Positions 5,713-7,428 of a DNA stretch of 7,428 nucleotides are shown piece after piece (the stretch's first letter is position 1; each line of letters starts with the position of its first letter). Source of the stretch: Spirochaetaceae bacterium (GTDB lineage Bacteria > Spirochaetota > Spirochaetia > DSM-27196 > SKKC01); assembly GCA_003554375.1 (NCBI GenBank), contig PWGF01000293.1, positions 1 to 7,428 of the forward strand. The letters are read 5' to 3'. The position numbers and the translations under genes were made by a program. Below the pieces are notes generated by a model. That model was not told the DNA's origin, ran no database searches, and worked only from the letters and a program-made list of their open reading frames with translations.

Positions 5713-7347
5713 ATGTCAAAACGGGAACGGAAAGCCTTGCTCCTCGTGGAAGACGAGCGGCTCGTGGCGCTGGGAGAGAAGAAAACGCTCGAGCGACACG
5801 GGTACCGCGTCGTCATGGCTTACAGTGGGGAAGAGGCGGTCGAGACCGCGGAGCGCACGCCCGAGGTCGACTTGATCCTCATGGATATCGACCTGGGGAG
5901 CGGGATGGACGGGACCGAAGCGGCACGGCGTATCCTGGAGCACCGCGACGTTCCGGTGGTGTTCCTTTCCGGGCACACCGACTCCGAGACGGTAGGAAGA
6001 ACCGAAGGCATAACCTCGTACGGGTACATCGACAAGGGTTCGGGAGAAGCGGTTCTCCTGGCGTCGATTCACATGGCGTTCCGCCTCTTTGAGGCAAAGC
6101 AGAAGGAGCAGGAGCGCGAGCGGAGCGAGCGCATGTTCCGCTCCATAACGGAGAACGCGTTCGACGCGATCTTCCTGGTGGACGAGCACGGCGTGTACCG
6201 GTACGCGAACCGGGCTGAGGGTGAGACGGTCGGCCTACCGAGCGGCGAGCTCCCAGGACGCAGCATGTTCGAATTCCTGCCCGAAGACGCGCATGAAGCA
6301 GTTCGCAGCATGCTCGGGGACCTCGTGGACCGCCGCACCGAGACGTCCTCTCTCACCGTTCAGGTCTCGACCGCGGAGGGCGAGTTGCGGTGGATCGAGA
6401 ACCGGGCAATGCGCCTGCCGGACGACGAGGCAGGCCCCTCGGTTCTGGTGATCAGCCGCGACATCACCGAGCAGAGAGAGCGTCACGCCCGGATCGAAGC
6501 GCTCCTCCGGGAGAAGGAGCTGGTGCTCACCGAAAGTCACCACCGGGTCAAAAACAATATGGAGCTCTTCCGGGCACTGCTTCAGCTCCGGGCGACCGAA
6601 CACGACGAACCGTGCCGGAGCGTCCTGGAGGACGCGGCCGCACAGGCGCGGAGCATGGTGCTCCTCTATACCACGCTCTACGAGACGGGGCATCCCTCCG
6701 AGCTCGATCTGCGCGTGTTTCTTCCTCCACTGGTTGCGGACATCCTTGCTGCCGGCCGCGCTCACGCGGAGGTGACGCCGGAGGTGGTGGTGAAGCCGGT
6801 GGTAGTGTCGGCGGAGAAGCTCACGGCGCTGGGGATTATCGTGGAAGAGCTGGTTACCAACTCGATTAAGCACGGGTTTCCGGGACGGAAGGAAGGGCGC
6901 ATCCGCGTGTGGGCGGGGCCGGTTAAGGAAGAGGCCGCCAGAAGTCCGAACGCGACCGCAGAGCCTTCGCCGGAGCCTTCGGCCCCGGTAGCGGAGGGGA
7001 AAGCTCCGATGGAGGTATCGGCGGACGCTACTGCCAACTCGAGCCCGGGCCCGGCTCCGCCCCGGAAGGGGCCGCCGGGCAAGCGAGCTTATGCGCGGGT
7101 CGTCTACGAGGATGACGGGGTTGGGATTGCCGAAAACGCGTGGCTTCCCCGTCCCACGGGCTCCTCCGACACCGCCGCGAGGAAGCGCGGCACGTCTTTC
7201 GGAACCTTCCTGGTCACCGAGCTGGTAGCCCAACTCCGCGGAACCATCCGTGTCGAGCCGGGCAGAGCAGTCGCTTCCGGCCAAGGGTATCTAGGCACGG
7301 CCGCGCAACGCGGGGGCGCACGCTTCACCATCGATTTCCCGGCCTAG
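5713..7347 (+). CDS. Hybrid sensor histidine kinase: REC-PAS-HisKA_2-HATPase
   Basis: Soluble kinase of 544 aa, paralogue of the upstream gene. REC domain (about 6-126) with E13/D14, phosphoacceptor D58, S86 and K108, about three quarters identical by eye to the REC of its neighbour. A short helical linker leads to one PAS domain (about 141-252), ending in SRDITEQRERH. HisKA_2 H-box ESHHRVKNN has H277 as likely phosphoacceptor. HATPase: N-box N383/K386/H387, G1 box DDGVG (468-471 region), G2 box GTSFG (493-497), where the neighbour has GTGFG. About 55 Pro/Ala/Ser/Glu-rich residues (404-458) are inserted between the N-box and G1 box, at the same place as in the paralogue but with unrelated sequence; a smaller insertion precedes the last strand (FTIDFPA). 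It lacks the PocR domain and first PAS domain. GGAGGG 6 nt upstream supports the start. It likely phosphorylates its own REC or another partner; the signal is unknown. Confidence 0.93.
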   Translation: MSKRERKALLLVEDERLVALGEKKTLERHGYRVVMAYSGEEAVETAERTPEVDLILMDIDLGSGMDGTEAARRILEHRDVPVVFLSGHTDSETVGRTEGITSYGYIDKGSGEAVLLASIHMAFRLFEAKQKEQERERSERMFRSITENAFDAIFLVDEHGVYRYANRAEGETVGLPSGELPGRSMFEFLPEDAHEAVRSMLGDLVDRRTETSSLTVQVSTAEGELRWIENRAMRLPDDEAGPSVLVISRDITEQRERHARIEALLREKELVLTESHHRVKNNMELFRALLQLRATEHDEPCRSVLEDAAAQARSMVLLYTTLYETGHPSELDLRVFLPPLVADILAAGRAHAEVTPEVVVKPVVVSAEKLTALGIIVEELVTNSIKHGFPGRKEGRIRVWAGPVKEEAARSPNATAEPSPEPSAPVAEGKAPMEVSADATANSSPGPAPPRKGPPGKRAYARVVYEDDGVGIAENAWLPRPTGSSDTAARKRGTSFGTFLVTELVAQLRGTIRVEPGRAVASGQGYLGTAAQRGGARFTIDFPA

Positions 7348-7360
7348 AGACGGCAGGAGC

Positions 7361-7400
7361 GCCCCAGCGGGGCCGGTAACGCTCAGCCGCGGCCCGCGGC
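7361..7400 (+). terminator. GC-rich hairpins downstream of the second kinase
   Basis: Fourteen nt after the stop, GCCCC (7361-7365) pairs with GGGGC (7369-7373) across a 3-nt loop. A second stem, GCCGCG (7386-7391) with CGCGGC (7395-7400), follows. Neither is followed by a T-run, so this may be a weak terminator, an RNA 3'-end stabiliser, or only GC-rich sequence. The remaining bases to the window end contain nothing else I can support. Confidence 0.3.
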
Positions 7401-7428
7401 GCCTCAGCGAGTGCCGCCAGCGCTCAGC

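Noticed and set aside
7380..7428. Recurring CGCTCAG motifs at the right edge, also seen at 2138-2144
   Set aside because: The same short string also occurs inside coding sequence, so it is compatible with chance in this base composition.

Overview
The window is a GC-rich bacterial segment with four protein genes: two on the minus strand (left) and two on the plus strand (right), arranged divergently around an intergenic region of about 400 bp. The very acidic extracytoplasmic domain of the chemoreceptor, and the two kinases with an N-terminal receiver, PAS domain(s) and a HisKA_2-type transmitter, recall environmental or halophilic Spirochaetes. That placement is an inference from style only; no taxonomic marker gene is present.

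Left part, minus strand. A methyl-accepting chemotaxis protein runs off the left edge; only its first 344 residues (TM1, periplasmic domain, TM2) are present. Its periplasmic region carries a pattern resembling the CZB zinc-binding domain. Upstream, in the same orientation, is a NapH/NosR-like membrane protein with two ferredoxin-type 4Fe-4S motifs. Its N-terminal half and its C-terminal half lie in different reading frames, so the gene is frameshifted in this sequence. A recognisable promoter and a perfect 16-bp palindrome lie in front of it.

Right part, plus strand. Two paralogous hybrid sensor kinases lie head to tail, 246 nt apart. The first (1020 aa) is REC - PocR - PAS - PAS - HisKA_2 - HATPase. 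The second (544 aa) is REC - PAS - HisKA_2 - HATPase. Their REC domains are about three quarters identical by eye and their transmitter domains are clearly related. Only the sensory middle differs, which suggests tandem duplication followed by gain or loss of a sensor module. Both carry long Pro/Ala/Glu/Ser-rich insertions at the same place inside the ATP-binding domain, between the N-box and the G1 box. In the first kinase this insertion contains a 45-bp tandem repeat, and a second insertion near the C-terminus is built from 9-bp units.

All four products point to signal sensing: a chemoreceptor with a possible metal site, a membrane iron-sulfur protein, and two soluble phosphorelay kinases. 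No DNA-binding output regulator is visible, and nothing in the sequence proves that the four act together. I see no RNA genes, CRISPR arrays or mobile elements. The most unusual signals are the repeat-built insertions in the kinase catalytic domains and the periplasmic CZB-like motif.
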